Source of the DNA: Pseudomaricurvus hydrocarbonicus
GTDB lineage: Bacteria > Pseudomonadota > Gammaproteobacteria > Pseudomonadales > Cellvibrionaceae
Assembly (NCBI RefSeq): GCF_011602365.1
Contig: NZ_JAAONZ010000017.1
Span: 62,001 to 126,000 of the forward strand
DNA length: 64,000 bases
Direction of reading: 5' to 3'
In this document: positions 36,515 to 44,902 of the stretch, in pieces
How the letters are laid out: every line of letters starts with the position of its first letter
Position numbering within the stretch: the first letter of the stretch is position 1
Program-made: the position numbers and the translations under genes
The notes under the pieces: model-generated
What the model was told of the DNA's origin: nothing
What the model saw: the letters and a program-made list of their open reading frames with translations, nothing else
The model's database searches: none

Positions 36515-37075
36515 CTCAACCCCCTCAAACTCATTTACACATCAAATATTTCTTACCCTAACAATATTAAAGCAAATATCCATTAGGTCCTGAGCAATAC
36601 AACACCTAATGACTGCGCCATGAGTCACCAAAATCAACAAAACCCATAAAAAATGCATTCGCTATTGCTTAGAGCCCTAAACATAGTACACTAAATATTA
36701 TAAATGTCCAGACGCGCCTGATTGCCGAGAAATGCTTAAAGAGCAATCGACTACGTTTTAATAGCAGCTCGGAATGACCTTTGGGTTACAGCGGCGATCG
36801 GGATTGACGTCCAGACCACGTGGCCTGGCCGCATGGCAGGGCACCACAGAAGACCGCCTGGGATCCGCACAGCAAGCGGCTCTCAGGCACCAATGAACGC
36901 AAAGGAAAGCGGGAAGGAAAAGCGGGCAAAACGGACGCAGCCAGGAGAACGTCGACAGCGGAAGCCATACAACACAAGGGGTTAACCTATGCAGCACGCC
37001 GTTAACCCCACCACTGACACCCCGGGAGGATTACCGATATGAACCTCCAGGCGGACCCAATAGAGGAGGCTAGAA
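36515..37075. other. Divergent ectA–ectR regulatory region
   Basis: 561 bp. Holds the ectA -10/dyad element, a near-perfect dyad around CCACGTGG (36811–36828, arms CCAG and CTGG with one mismatched pair), and a GGA-rich, GC-rich stretch before ectR. Short open frames here show no recognisable protein. Confidence 0.55.
36684..36702 (-). promoter_or_regulatory. ectA promoter -10 with adjacent EctR-like dyad
   Basis: On the minus strand TATAAT (36702–36697) is a consensus -10 box without a good -35. Directly downstream is TAGTGTACTA (36693–36684), a dyad with one mismatched pair, placed where a repressor would block RNA polymerase. The ectA leader would be about 175 nt. Confidence 0.5.
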
Positions 37076-37696
37076 GTGAATAAAATGGTCGGCGACATCG
37101 ATCCCTGCATGTATAATTTGGCATTCAGCAAGCCCAACTCAAGCAGAGAAAAATTCTTGAACAGCATCGAAGAAGTCTTGATCGCGCTGCGCCGCGTCAT
37201 ACGCGCAACCGATCTGCACTCCAAACACCTGGCAAAGACCACCGGCCTGACGGCACCCCAGATATTGCTACTGCAAACCATACGCGACAACAGTGACAGC
37301 ACTATTGGCGAAATTGCCTCAAAAATGAGCCTCAGCCAGGCCACGGTGACTACCATTATCGATCGCCTGGAAAAACGCGAACTGGTATTTCGGGAGCGCT
37401 CCAAGGAGGACAAGCGCAAGGTACACGCCTACCTGACAGATGACGCATACAACATTTTGAAAGAGGCCCCAATTCCCCTGCAAGATCACTTTGCCCGGCA
37501 GTTTGGAGACTTGCAGGAATGGGAACAAACCATGATCATTTCATCGCTGCAGCGTGTCGCCCAGATGATGGACGCCCAGCACATCGACGCCTCACCGGTG
37601 CTCGATGTGGGTCTTCTGGATCGCCATGATACGACCATCGACAAGCTGGCTCCCTTTCTCGACAAAGCCGATCGGGACACGCCCCCCCATAAGTGA
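37076..37696 (+). CDS. ectR: MarR-family regulator of ectoine genes
   Basis: Winged-helix repressor of ectABC in halophilic and methylotrophic bacteria (known for EctR). A 206-residue protein with the MarR core at ~25–165: LTAPQILLLQTIRDNSDSTIGEIASKMSLSQATVTTIIDRLEKRELVFRERSKEDKRKVHAYLT. The start is GTG 37076, with AGGAGG exactly 6 bases upstream, and ATG 37085 is too far from it. It is divergent from ectA, the standard arrangement. Confidence 0.92.
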   Translation: MNKMVGDIDPCMYNLAFSKPNSSREKFLNSIEEVLIALRRVIRATDLHSKHLAKTTGLTAPQILLLQTIRDNSDSTIGEIASKMSLSQATVTTIIDRLEKRELVFRERSKEDKRKVHAYLTDDAYNILKEAPIPLQDHFARQFGDLQEWEQTMIISSLQRVAQMMDAQHIDASPVLDVGLLDRHDTTIDKLAPFLDKADRDTPPHK

Positions 37697-37971
37697 AGCC
37701 CTTCCGGTGGAAGCTTCCGAGCAACCAGCCCCTGTGATTTCGGTAATGGATTACCGCTGAATCACAGACAACCTCACCACACCGACCTCTGCCCCCCCTA
37801 TTGCCCCACCCTCATTAAAAGGCCCTATGCTGACCATAAGCAGAGCCTATTAGGTAAAGTAGCGGCCAACCGATACAGTGACGGATCGCGACTCAGCTTT
37901 GTGCGCTCACTTACGAGCAAACCGCGACCCTCTTCTACCACCCACCGAATGGACACCCACAAAGAGCTTCC

Positions 37972-38874
37972 ATGATAAAATTACGCGATCTTGAGTACCT
38001 GGTGGCCATTGACGAACACAAGCACTTTGGTCGAGCCGCAGAAGCCTGCTTCGTCAGCCAGCCGACCCTCAGCGGGCAAATCATAAAACTGGAAGACCAG
38101 CTGTCCTTGCAGCTGGTCGAGCGCCATCGACGCAGTGTCATGTTAACGCCCGCGGGAGAGACCTTGATTGCCAAGGCCCGCAAAGTGTTGCAGGCTGCCG
38201 AAGAATTTGAATCCACCGCCAAGTCCTTACTGGACCCGCTCGCCGGCGATTTGCATGTTGGCATGATTCCCACCCTGGCCCCCTATTTACTGCCGCACAT
38301 CATGCCAGGCCTGAATCGCGCACTGCCCAACATCCATTTCTATTTACACGAAAACAAAACCCACAACCTGCTGCAGGAATTGAACGGCGGCAAGCTCGAT
38401 GTGCTGATCCTGCCCTATTTGGAAGACATGGATCACTTTGAGCGCTACGATCTGTTTGAAGAAGAACTGCTGCTTGCCGTCCCCCGCCAACACCCGTTTG
38501 CCAACAAGGATCAGGTCACGCTGGATGATTTGCAGGGGGAGCAAATCCTGACCCTGGAAGACGGTCACTGCCTCAGGGATCAGGCACTGGGCTACTGCTT
38601 CAGCGCGGGCGCCCATGAAGACAACCGGTTCCAGGCCACCAGCCTGGAGACGTTGCGCTATATGGTGGCCAGCGGCCTGGGAATGACTCTGCTGCCCAAG
38701 CTCGCGACCCTCAATCAACAGCCGGACAACAACCTGCACTACATCCCCTTTTCCGACCCGGCACCGACACGCAATATCAGTTTGGTGATCCGCCCCAACT
38801 ACTCCCGCATGGAGGCCGTTCGGGCCGTGGTCAGCGATGTGCGGGTTTCGCTGTCCAAGCTGTCGGAACTTTGA
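37972..38874 (+). CDS. oxyR: Hydrogen-peroxide sensor/regulator OxyR
   Basis: LysR-type activator of peroxide defence. A 300-residue protein with the N-terminal helix-turn-helix (LRDLEYLVAIDEHKHFGRAAEACFVSQPTLSGQIIKLE). The redox pair is intact: C200 and C209 in GHCLRDQALGYC, equivalent to Cys199/Cys208 of E. coli OxyR. TSLETLRYMVASGLGMTLLP also fits. No katG, ahpC or recG is adjacent in this window. Confidence 0.95.
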   Translation: MIKLRDLEYLVAIDEHKHFGRAAEACFVSQPTLSGQIIKLEDQLSLQLVERHRRSVMLTPAGETLIAKARKVLQAAEEFESTAKSLLDPLAGDLHVGMIPTLAPYLLPHIMPGLNRALPNIHFYLHENKTHNLLQELNGGKLDVLILPYLEDMDHFERYDLFEEELLLAVPRQHPFANKDQVTLDDLQGEQILTLEDGHCLRDQALGYCFSAGAHEDNRFQATSLETLRYMVASGLGMTLLPKLATLNQQPDNNLHYIPFSDPAPTRNISLVIRPNYSRMEAVRAVVSDVRVSLSKLSEL

Positions 38875-39195
38875 TTTGAGCCAGGGCTGCCTCTTTTTTG
38901 AGGGTAAGGTTTGTCACCCGCCGGGCAGCCTAAAATCACTTCCCGGATTCGACCACACCATGTCACACCACACCGAGACTCACCCCACAACCCTGATCAC
39001 AGAGTGATCAAAATGCCCGTTTACCGACACTGCAAAGGCACCACGCCCTCCCGGCGCCAAGAAACTTGCCCCTGTGCACCTCAACAGCCATTAAGAAGTT
39101 GACAAATAAAGACCAGCTGGGACACTAGGCTACACTTTAATTACACCTCTCATTACACCACTCATTACACTACGGATGAAAAGAGTCCCCGCCTT
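38875..39195. other. oxyR–fbp intergenic region
   Basis: Contains the 12-bp repeats at 39137–39172 just before fbp. The fbp promoter must lie here but I could not fix it. No gene is seen. Confidence 0.5.
39137..39172 (+). repeat. Three 12-bp tandem repeats upstream of fbp
   Basis: TTAATTACACCT, CTCATTACACCA and CTCATTACACTA, ending 23 bases before the fbp start codon. Confidence 0.85.
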
Positions 39196-40203
39196 ATGGA
39201 AATGACCAAAACACTCGGTGAATTCATTATTGACCGTCAAACCGAGTACCCAAATGCTACCGGTGCGCTGACCTCCATCTTCTCCTCTATTCGCCTGGCT
39301 TCCAAAGTTTTACACCGACAAATCAATAAAGCCGGACTTGTGGACATCACCGGAGCGGCCGGCGCAGAGAACATTCAGGGTGAACAGCAGCAGAAGCTGG
39401 ACATTTTTGCCAACGAAAAATTTAAAACGGCCCTTGCCGCACGCGGCGTAGTCTGCGGCATCGCGTCTGAAGAAGAAGATAAATACGTCAATTTTGAGGA
39501 AGGCAATACTCAGGAAGGTGAGTACGTGGTGCTGATGGATCCGCTGGACGGCTCCTCCAATATCGATGTGAATGTGTCCGTTGGCACTATCTTTTCCATC
39601 TATCGCCGGGTTTCCCCTCTAGGACAACCGGTCACCGAAGCCGATTTTCTGCAGCCGGGCAACAAACAGGTCGCAGCAGGCTACGTCATTTACGGCTCAT
39701 CCACCATGCTGGTGTACACCACCGGCAACGGGGTCAACGGTTTCACTCTGGACCCGAGCCTGGGCGTGTTTTGCCTGTCACACCCGGACATGCAAATGCC
39801 GGAGGATGGTAAAATTTACTCCGTCAACGAAGGCAATTACATCAATTTCCCCACGGGCGTGAAGAAATACATCAAGTATTGCCAGGAAGAGGACGAAGCC
39901 ACACAGCGTCCGTACACTTCGCGCTACATCGGTTCACTGGTGTCTGATTTCCACCGCAATCTGATCAAGGGCGGGATTTACCTGTACCCGACAGCCCGCA
40001 GCTACCCCAAAGGCAAGCTGCGCCTGCTCTATGAGTGCAACCCCATTGCCTTTCTCGCTGAGCAAGCCGGCGGCAAAGCCATCAGTGCGCCGGACCAACC
40101 GATCATGGACTTAAAGCCCAGCGAACTGCATGAGCGCACGCCTTTTTTTGTCGGCTCCACGAAAATGGTGAATAAAGTCGAAGAGTTTTTGCGCGAAGGT
40201 TAA
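39196..40203 (+). CDS. fbp: Class 1 fructose-1,6-bisphosphatase
   Basis: Gluconeogenic hydrolysis of fructose-1,6-bisphosphate. The 335 residues are typical. The metal site [23 protein letters not shown] and the C-terminal [23 protein letters not shown] are both clear. The start ATG 39196 has AAAAGAG upstream, and ATG 39202 is possible. It fits growth on organic acids together with pycAB. Confidence 0.96.
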   Translation: MEMTKTLGEFIIDRQTEYPNATGALTSIFSSIRLASKVLHRQINKAGLVDITGAAGAENIQGEQQQKLDIFANEKFKTALAARGVVCGIASEEEDKYVNFEEGNTQEGEYVVLMDPLDGSSNIDVNVSVGTIFSIYRRVSPLGQPVTEADFLQPGNKQVAAGYVIYGSSTMLVYTTGNGVNGFTLDPSLGVFCLSHPDMQMPEDGKIYSVNEGNYINFPTGVKKYIKYCQEEDEATQRPYTSRYIGSLVSDFHRNLIKGGIYLYPTARSYPKGKLRLLYECNPIAFLAEQAGGKAISAPDQPIMDLKPSELHERTPFFVGSTKMVNKVEEFLREG

Positions 40204-40361
40204 CGGCCCGGCTCTGATGCTTGCATCAGAAATCAGACCGTGATCGTTTGCGCTGCAATTCAAGTCACCACTAAAGCTGCAGCTAGATGAACGAGGGGAC
40301 TGCGCATTGCGGAGCCCCCTCACGCGTCGTTTCCTGCTGAGGATCACCAGCCGCTCGACGT

Positions 40362-40673
40362 TTACAGCGAGCTAAAGTACGCCGCCAGGTTGGCGATATC
40401 CTCATCGCTTAACGGCTTCGCCATCCCGCTCATGATGGCGGCCTGCCCGCCGGTGCGCTCGCCATTTTTATAGGCCTTCAGCGCCAATTCGAGATATTGA
40501 GCCTGCTGGCCCGCCAGATGAGGATAGCTCGGAATCATCGCCTTGCCATTGACCCCGTGACAGGCCGTACAAACGGCAGCTTTGGCTTTACCCGCAGCCG
40601 CATCACCGGCAGCCTGTGCCAAGCCAGGAATCGCCAACACCGCAGCCACCAACATAACAACACGCAATCTCAT
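40362..40673 (-). CDS. Periplasmic class I c-type cytochrome
   Basis: A 103-residue cytochrome c553/c5-like electron carrier. A signal peptide (residues 1–22, [10 protein letters not shown]) is followed by a single haem site C35-T-A-C38-H39 and an axial Met probably M84 (MSGMAKPLS). [20 protein letters not shown] is a family-typical helix. The partner oxidase or dehydrogenase is not in the window. Confidence 0.93.
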   Translation of the reverse strand: MRLRVVMLVAAVLAIPGLAQAAGDAAAGKAKAAVCTACHGVNGKAMIPSYPHLAGQQAQYLELALKAYKNGERTGGQAAIMSGMAKPLSDEDIANLAAYFSSL

Positions 40674-40714
40674 AAGTTCTCTCCAGACGGACTAGTCTTT
40701 AAAATCAAATCTAT

Positions 40715-40744
40715 TAACGATACATTGTCTAACGATACATTGTC
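40715..40744 (-). repeat. Perfect 15-bp tandem duplication upstream of the cytochrome gene
   Basis: TAACGATACATTGTC occurs twice without mismatch (40715–40729, 40730–40744), 42 bases before the cytochrome start, so it overlaps its likely promoter. Confidence 0.95.
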
Positions 40745-40896
40745 GTTGCCCGAGTAATGGGTATCGACTGATGAATCATACGGTTCAGTCGCTTTGCGCA
40801 TCGCACCAGGCAAAGCACGCAACACATCAAGGCAGACGCTGAAGTTTGATTGCCACCAAGGCCATCGGCCTCCCCTGTTCGGACAACATCGACGAA

Positions 40897-41484
40897 GTGA
40901 ATCATATCAACACGCCACCGTCCATCAAAGAAACACCGTTACCGGCTCCGAACTCGGCCCGGGTATTTTTTATTCAACGATGGCTGGCCACGGCCTTCAC
41001 ACTGGCCAGCGCTCTGCTGCTGCACTCGGCGATGGCCGCCACCGCCACGTCAAACACCACAGCGACCCAGCAACCTGACGATGCATCCGACAGGCTCCGT
41101 CCCTTTACGAGCGATGGCTGCAGTGCCTTTCCGGATGGCACCCCCGACCAACAGCAGCTTTGGCTGAGCTGCTGTCAGCTGCACGATTACGCCTACTGGA
41201 AAGGGGGGGCTTACGCTGAGCGCGAAGCCAGCGATCTCGCTCTCAGGCGATGCGTCGCAGCTACAGGACAACATTATATTGCTGAATTAATGCTGAACGG
41301 GGTCCGAATTGGCGGCACGCCTTATTTGCCCACCTCGTTTCGCTGGGGGTATGGCTGGCCATTCTTGCGAGGCTACAAGCCCCTCAGCCCGAAAGAAATC
41401 GAGCGGGCCAAAGCCCTCAGCCAGAACATCCACTGGCCCAGCAGCCCACAAGATCATCACCCCGAAAAAATGGATCAACCATAA
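40897..41484 (+). CDS. Secreted PLA2-like protein with CCxxHD motif
   Basis: About 195 residues. A signal-like hydrophobic stretch (WLATAFTLASALLLHSAMAA) precedes a mature domain with FTSDGCSAFPDG and WLSCCQLHDYAYWKGG. The CCxxHD element, with a following Ala/Asp-rich helix and RRCV, resembles the His–Asp helix of phospholipase A2-like folds, but the enzyme activity is not proven. The start is uncertain: GTG 40897 is given, TTG 40846 is also open, and neither has a good ribosome site. AGGAG of the next gene follows 4 bases after the stop, so the two form an operon. Confidence 0.7.
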   Translation: MNHINTPPSIKETPLPAPNSARVFFIQRWLATAFTLASALLLHSAMAATATSNTTATQQPDDASDRLRPFTSDGCSAFPDGTPDQQQLWLSCCQLHDYAYWKGGAYAEREASDLALRRCVAATGQHYIAELMLNGVRIGGTPYLPTSFRWGYGWPFLRGYKPLSPKEIERAKALSQNIHWPSSPQDHHPEKMDQP

Positions 41485-41500
41485 ACTCAGGAGTTCCACA

Positions 41501-41881
41501 GTGAGTATAGATATCATCACCCCGCGCTTTTGTGAAACAGACGCTCTGGGTCACATCAACAACGTCAGCTACGCTGCGTGGCTGGAACAGGGTCGCACCG
41601 GTTTTTTCACCCGCAACGCACCACACAAGCACTCGCCGCTGATGCTGGTCAAGCTGGAAATCAACTACCGCCATGAAAGCTTTCACGGCACCGACGTAGA
41701 AGTACACACCCACTTGACCAAACTCGGCAACAGCACCTTCACCCTTGCTCAAACCATTTTTCAAAAACAGGTGGTCGTCGTAGAGGCCATTTCCGTGCTG
41801 GTGCGATTTGATTCTCAGAACAAACGCAGCCTGCCCTTTGACGACGTATCAAGAGCCCATTGGTCGGCACTGCTAAAATAA
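41501..41881 (+). CDS. Acyl-CoA thioesterase, 4HBT/YbgC-like hotdog
   Basis: A 126-residue single hotdog domain. The opening RFCETDALGHINNVSYAAWLEQGR is the 4-hydroxybenzoyl-CoA thioesterase signature, with the catalytic Asp in TDALGHINN. GTG 41501 with AGGAG 7 bases upstream is the only well-placed start. It follows the PLA2-like gene by 16 bp, an association that hints at lipid turnover (inference). It is convergent with an unknown secreted protein gene. Confidence 0.9.
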   Translation: MSIDIITPRFCETDALGHINNVSYAAWLEQGRTGFFTRNAPHKHSPLMLVKLEINYRHESFHGTDVEVHTHLTKLGNSTFTLAQTIFQKQVVVVEAISVLVRFDSQNKRSLPFDDVSRAHWSALLK

Positions 41882-41959
41882 ACCTGCAGAGGAAACACGA
41901 AATCGATAACACAATACATCAGCAGATGCACACGAACGCCGCCGGGCAACACCGCTACG

Positions 41960-42811
41960 TTAACGCCGATAGACCCAGTTACGATGCTTGTTATCACAGG
42001 TCCACAGATCGTGACTGAGCGGCTGACACCAGGAAATAGCGGCGGGAAGCTTGTGGTCATAACGGGATTTAACCGCGAGAGTTTGCTTGTCTCGTTTCAA
42101 ATACTCAAACATTTGCGCCAGTCGTTCCACAAAGTTTTGCCGCTGCGCTCGCGACTCCTCCCACGTGTAATAAAACTTACTGTAACTCATGGTCGAGCCT
42201 CCCAAACCGATCGACAGCATTTTTTCAATGTAATGCCGATAGCTGCCGTATAAATCCTGTTGCCGGGGTGGAGCCTCTACCCCAATCGGGCTTAATTGCA
42301 AACGGTTAGCCGCCGATAAACTGCCTTTCGGTAACCGGTGATTTGGCAGGTTGAGGACCAGGCGATACTCATCCCCAGCACAGCGAATGACGTCGGCAAA
42401 TAAACGGCAAGAATCACTATCGACGCTGCCCCCCGGCGCCGGGGCGGCAACCACGGTCGAGTCCCGCGAAAACTGCGGCTCGGCTTGGGGCCGGCGATTC
42501 GACGGCTCTGCCAATACTGTTTTGGCCTCTGCGGGTGATGGCGGTTTTTTGTTTGGTATGGCCGGCAAGGCAAGGCCTACTCTGGCCGCCGGCCGGGATA
42601 ATAACAATCGCTGGACCGCCGGGCTGTTGCGACGAAAGTCTCTGATCGATGGCAAGTCTGCGCCCTTGCCCAGCAACTGACAATAGGCTTTTTCCAGCTC
42701 GGTGTTTGGCTCAAAGCCCTGACCCGGCTTGCAGGACCAGGCCACCGGCGCCGCCAGGCAGGTGCACGCGAGACTCCCGACCAAGACCCAACACGCCCTG
42801 CTCATGGACAT
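41960..42811 (-). CDS. Secreted hypothetical protein
   Basis: A 283-residue protein that I do not recognise as a named domain. It has a signal peptide (residues ~1–25, VLVGSLACTCLAAPVAWS), then a conserved-looking segment (LPSIRDFRRNSPAVQRLLLSRPAARVGLALP), a Pro-rich linker (~90–130), and a C-terminal domain with paired cysteines (DSCRLFADVIRCAGDEYRL and WCQPLSHDLWTCDN) that could form disulfides in the periplasm. ATG 42811 is chosen because it gives a clean signal peptide. Neighbours give no hint of function. Confidence 0.7.
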   Translation of the reverse strand: MSMSRACWVLVGSLACTCLAAPVAWSCKPGQGFEPNTELEKAYCQLLGKGADLPSIRDFRRNSPAVQRLLLSRPAARVGLALPAIPNKKPPSPAEAKTVLAEPSNRRPQAEPQFSRDSTVVAAPAPGGSVDSDSCRLFADVIRCAGDEYRLVLNLPNHRLPKGSLSAANRLQLSPIGVEAPPRQQDLYGSYRHYIEKMLSIGLGGSTMSYSKFYYTWEESRAQRQNFVERLAQMFEYLKRDKQTLAVKSRYDHKLPAAISWCQPLSHDLWTCDNKHRNWVYRR

Positions 42812-43073
42812 ATTACCTTTCACCCCCACCACCATACTCACTCATGAACTGCTCTGTGTCTTGCGTAACGCTGCATCTTGCCCCAGACAGCGTCGCCAGG
42901 ATACGAAAAAGCTCACAGCGATGACAATCAACACGCAGGCATGCCGCAATGCGAGTCACACCAAACGACGCAGGGAGTGAGCAACCGGAGCCAGAGACAA
43001 ACGTCAGCTTGAGCACAGAATTCAAAACACAATAACGGCGATGCAAGACGTCACCAGCCAGAAGTCGTGTGAT

Positions 43074-43631
43074 TTACAAATGTGACAAACGGGCAAACTG
43101 AGGTCGCAAATACTCGACCTGATCCTCGCGAATGCGACTGCCATTGATCAACGCCAAGTACTCGGCCGCATTGGGGCAATAAGGCAGGGCAATCAACTCC
43201 ATATCCAGCTCTTCCAGCAACCAGCTGCCTTTGCGCTGATTACAGCGTCGACACGCCGCCACCACATTGGTCCAGCGGTCGCGACCGCCGCGGCTGCGTG
43301 GTTTCACATGGTCCCGGGACAATTCCCTGGGTGAAAAAAAGCGACCACAATACAGGCATTGATGGTTGTCTCGAGCAAACAGCGCTGGATTACTCAACGG
43401 CGGTACCAACCGTGCAGGCGCCAATCGCCCCCCGCCACAGGCCAGGATGGCCGGGACTTCAATGTAACTTTGGCGCCCGGAAACCCGGGAATAACCACCG
43501 TATATTTTTCTGACCACCCCGCCCAGACTCCAGGACACCAGATCCCGGGCATAAAGGCATACCGCCAGCTGCCAATCAATCCATTCCAGCGGCTGTCCAG
43601 CCGCGTTCAACCTCAAAATGCGCGCCTCCAT
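43074..43631 (-). CDS. HNH endonuclease
   Basis: A 185-residue stand-alone HNH protein. The nuclease motif is complete at ~100–150: NHQCLYCGRFFSPRELSRDHVKPRSRGG, then TNVVAACRRCNQRKG, with two CxxC zinc pairs around the DH and N catalytic residues. The N-terminus (ARILRLNAAGQPLEWIDWQLAV) is typical of the widespread housekeeping-type bacterial HNH family of unknown role, not of homing or restriction enzymes. ATG 43631 with GGGAGG upstream is chosen, as an extension to 43784 is Cys/Gly-rich and unlikely. Confidence 0.87.
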   Translation of the reverse strand: MEARILRLNAAGQPLEWIDWQLAVCLYARDLVSWSLGGVVRKIYGGYSRVSGRQSYIEVPAILACGGGRLAPARLVPPLSNPALFARDNHQCLYCGRFFSPRELSRDHVKPRSRGGRDRWTNVVAACRRCNQRKGSWLLEELDMELIALPYCPNAAEYLALINGSRIREDQVEYLRPQFARLSHL

Positions 43632-44523
43632 CACCCCGCCTCCCGGTTCGCAAGATAGCCGGGCAAACGATTTACCGGCAACGCTGATGTCCCGCCAATA
43701 CCCTCGGCCCCCGCCCGGGCACACCGCCCAGTGGTTCCTGGCGCAAACCACAGAAAGCCAACATGCCCCAAACATACAAGCCATAAATGTCGGGCACAGA
43801 CGCCGGGGGGTCTTGGAACACAGCTGGCTGGACTTGAAACGAGAGTGAAAGGTTTACCGGCAAGTCCCGAAGGCTTACAAGAAGGTCGATGGGTTCGTGA
43901 ACCAGCCCATCGAATGAGAACATCGTGATTACAGCTGAAGGCTAAACCTCCTCTGGTAACGCGGTTCCGGCCAACCCTTTAGGTTTTAGGTTCGGCCCCG
44001 CTGTGTTCATTGTTCCTGACTCACCACGGTTAACGTAACATGCTTCACGCAGCCCAACGTAAGTATAAATCAGCTGCGCTGGGGTGCTGCCTGTTGCGCC
44101 TATAGGTTTTGGTTGGCTGCTGCTCGCTGCGAGCCCCACCTCAGCCAAAGCCTCACTTGAACCGGAAAATACCCTGCCCTCCGGAAACCCTCTCCACAAG
44201 GAGCGGCTTCATTCACGAAGCGGGTATTCACAGCGCTCACAGGACCAGCCAAAACTGAGCACAAATCAACCGTTTTGATCAGTATCCAACGGCCCAATTA
44301 TGGAGTCAAGCCCGTCCACCGGCTACCGACCGCCAGTTGCCGCTCACCAATTGACTGAGTCAGGCCGTGCGCGGGCTGTTTAGCCGCTATTTAGCCGCCA
44401 ACGCCAGGAACAACAGAAGATGGTAGTAACAAAAGCAAGCCCCTAACGGGCAGAAGATAGCCTCTAACGGGCCGAAAGACCGGCAGGCGCAGGGCAAAAG
44501 AGAGAAAATGACAGGCCAAAAAG
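43632..44523. other. Long gene-less interval left of the putative sRNA
   Basis: About 890 bp. Contains a nested hairpin at 43886–43913 (arms TCGATGGG and CCCATCGA) and two ccTAACGGGC-type direct repeats (44441–44475). A minus-strand open frame at 43942–44199 lacks a ribosome site and any domain I know. I cannot support a protein gene here. Confidence 0.5.
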
Positions 44524-44554
44524 AAAAAACCCCGGCAGCTTCCCGCTACCAGGG
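44524..44554 (-). terminator. Intrinsic terminator of the putative sRNA
   Basis: On the minus strand CCCTGGTAGC pairs with GCTGCCGGGG (two G-U pairs), the loop is GGGAA, and six U residues follow. No protein gene ends near it on that strand, which is what reveals the RNA gene. Confidence 0.82.
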
Positions 44555-44668
44555 CGTACATCACAGGATTTTCTTACCCTAAGTCCTTAAATTATCAGCT
44601 TATTTCCCTATTCCTTGCCGATTATTTTTTCCTGATCATCCCTGTTGCTCGTCCGTGTGCTGCATCCT
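44524..44668 (-). ncRNA. Putative Rsm/Csr-type regulatory sRNA (CsrA/RsmA sponge)
   Basis: A ~145-nt minus-strand transcript bounded by a promoter (-10 at 44681–44676) and an intrinsic terminator (44554–44524). It carries eight GGA motifs, the CsrA/RsmA recognition element: AGGAUG, CGGACG, GGGAUGAU, CAGGAAA, AAGGAAU, GGGAAAU, AAGGACU and, in the terminator loop, GCGGGAAGC. Upstream is a GacA/UvrY-like palindrome. No protein can be read. The combination (GacA site, sigma-70 promoter, GGA repeats, terminator, length) is that of RsmY/RsmZ. The exact 5' end is estimated, and identity rests on architecture rather than primary-sequence match. Confidence 0.68.
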
Positions 44669-44675
44669 AGCCTGA

Positions 44676-44704
44676 GTAATAATAGCGCACGGCACACATT
44701 TCAA
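44676..44704 (-). promoter_or_regulatory. Promoter of the putative sRNA
   Basis: TTGAAA (44704–44699), 17-base spacer, TATTAC (44681–44676), reading leftward. The predicted start is at about 44668. Confidence 0.6.
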
Positions 44705-44724
44705 CAGTGGCAAAATGCTATATT

Positions 44725-44748
44725 CTTTGTGCGATATATCGCACAAAG
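44725..44748. promoter_or_regulatory. 24-bp perfect palindrome fitting the GacA/UvrY site
   Basis: The core TGTGCGATATATCGCACA (44728–44745) matches TGTAAG-NNATNN-CTTACA at TGT..G..AT..C..ACA, with two symmetric changes. It is centred about 68 bases upstream of the predicted sRNA start. A TATATT box at 44719–44724 also touches it on the plus strand, so a role at the xseB promoter is possible. Confidence 0.65.
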
Positions 44749-44902
44749 CTGTCACCCCACGGGACCCGCTAAAGGTTAACGGGAGACTTTCTGGCCATCA
44801 ACGACTTAAAATAGACAGCGTCACCAGGCGCCCGATACATTGACCTCACCATAGCCCTTCGGTAGGGTTGCGCTTCTGTTTAACCACTTGTGAGATCCCT
44901 CT

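Noticed and set aside
36758-36997. Minus-strand 79-codon frame upstream of ectR
   Set aside because: Cys/Pro/Leu-rich translation without a domain, lying inside the regulatory spacer, with no ribosome site.
40292-40321. Bidirectional terminator between fbp and the cytochrome gene
   Set aside because: A GAGGGG/CCCCTC hairpin exists but has interior mismatches and no U-run on either side.
43942-44199. Minus-strand 85-codon frame
   Set aside because: No recognisable domain, no good ribosome site and unusual composition. Kept only as part of an unexplained interval.
44524-44668. 4.5S, 6S or tmRNA-like gene
   Set aside because: None of the conserved core sequences or the long closed hairpin of those RNAs is present. 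The GGA repeats and the upstream palindrome fit Rsm/Csr RNA.
44725-44748. Terminator hairpin
   Set aside because: No gene on either strand ends just before it and no U-run follows. Its core matches the GacA-type site.
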